Shown: piece after piece, positions 6,401-6,429 of the stretch
Numbering within the stretch: position 1 is the stretch's first letter
How the letters are laid out: each line of letters begins with the position of its first letter
Assembly (NCBI GenBank): GCA_020444765.1
Contig: JAGRHW010000207.1
Coordinates: 1-6,429 of the forward strand
DNA length: 6,429 bases
Origin: Gammaproteobacteria bacterium
GTDB taxonomy: Bacteria > Pseudomonadota > Gammaproteobacteria > Granulosicoccales > Granulosicoccaceae
Direction of reading: 5' to 3'
The notes under the pieces: generated by a model
What the model was told of the DNA's origin: nothing
The model's database searches: none
Seen by the model: only the letters and a program-made list of their open reading frames with translations
Position numbers and translations under genes: made by a program

Positions 6401-6429
6401 TTTTTAGAGCGTGTGGGTTAGCTCGTCAT

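Larger units (their letters stand above)
6131..6429. other. Gene-free stretch upstream of the protease
   Basis: No coding frame here is convincing. The segment holds the protease ribosome site, the inverted repeat at 6197-6265, the mini-hairpin at 6294-6311, a small palindrome cluster at 6346-6373 and the CRP-like site at 6385-6400. I could not place a good -35/-10 pair for the protease on the minus strand. The last bases can be read on the minus strand as the end of a gene (three codons and TAA at 6418-6420), but this is too short to claim. Confidence 0.55.

Noticed and set aside
6410..6429. Possible beginning of a tRNA (GGTTAGCTC near the right edge)
   Set aside because: The conserved A after the TAGCTC stretch is missing and the rest lies outside the window, so no cloverleaf can be tested.

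Overview
The window is a moderately GC-rich bacterial segment. Shine-Dalgarno sites, tightly packed genes, intrinsic terminators and a Lol-type lipoprotein signal point to a Gram-negative bacterium, most likely a proteobacterium. I cannot name the genus.

Positions 1 to about 4885 hold a five-gene hydrophobic-amino-acid-type (HAAT, Liv-like) ABC importer operon on the + strand. In order these are a periplasmic substrate-binding protein (5' end cut off by the window), permease LivH, permease LivM, ATPase LivG and ATPase LivF. The binding protein captures the ligand, LivH and LivM form the channel, and LivG and LivF drive it. The last four genes are nearly contiguous: a 1 bp gap, a 12 bp gap, then a 4 bp ATGA overlap. 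They are separated from the binding-protein gene by 147 bp that hold two hairpins. The second is a textbook intrinsic terminator, which suggests the binding protein is made in excess and the membrane/ATPase genes are reached by partial read-through. A strong terminator with 8 Ts closes the operon. The operon promoter lies upstream of the window. The ligand cannot be read from the sequence: the binding protein and both ATPases carry subfamily motifs that differ from the classical leucine system.

Positions 4901 to 6130 (minus strand, convergent with the operon) encode a lipoprotein of 409 residues. It combines an uncharacterised N-terminal domain with a trypsin-like (S1C-type) serine protease domain that has an intact His/Asp/Ser triad and no PDZ domain.

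Positions 6131 to 6429 (299 bp) contain no gene I can support. They hold a long imperfect inverted repeat, a GC-rich mini-hairpin with a T-run on the minus strand, a CRP/Vfr-like palindrome and other small palindromes, consistent with a regulatory or intergenic region upstream of the protease gene.

Most of the window is a recognisable transporter operon. I see no clear evidence of a wholly new system. The items most worth a second look are the split-operon terminator, the substrate of this HAAT subfamily, the protease lipoprotein with its unknown N-terminal domain, and the structured region upstream of it.
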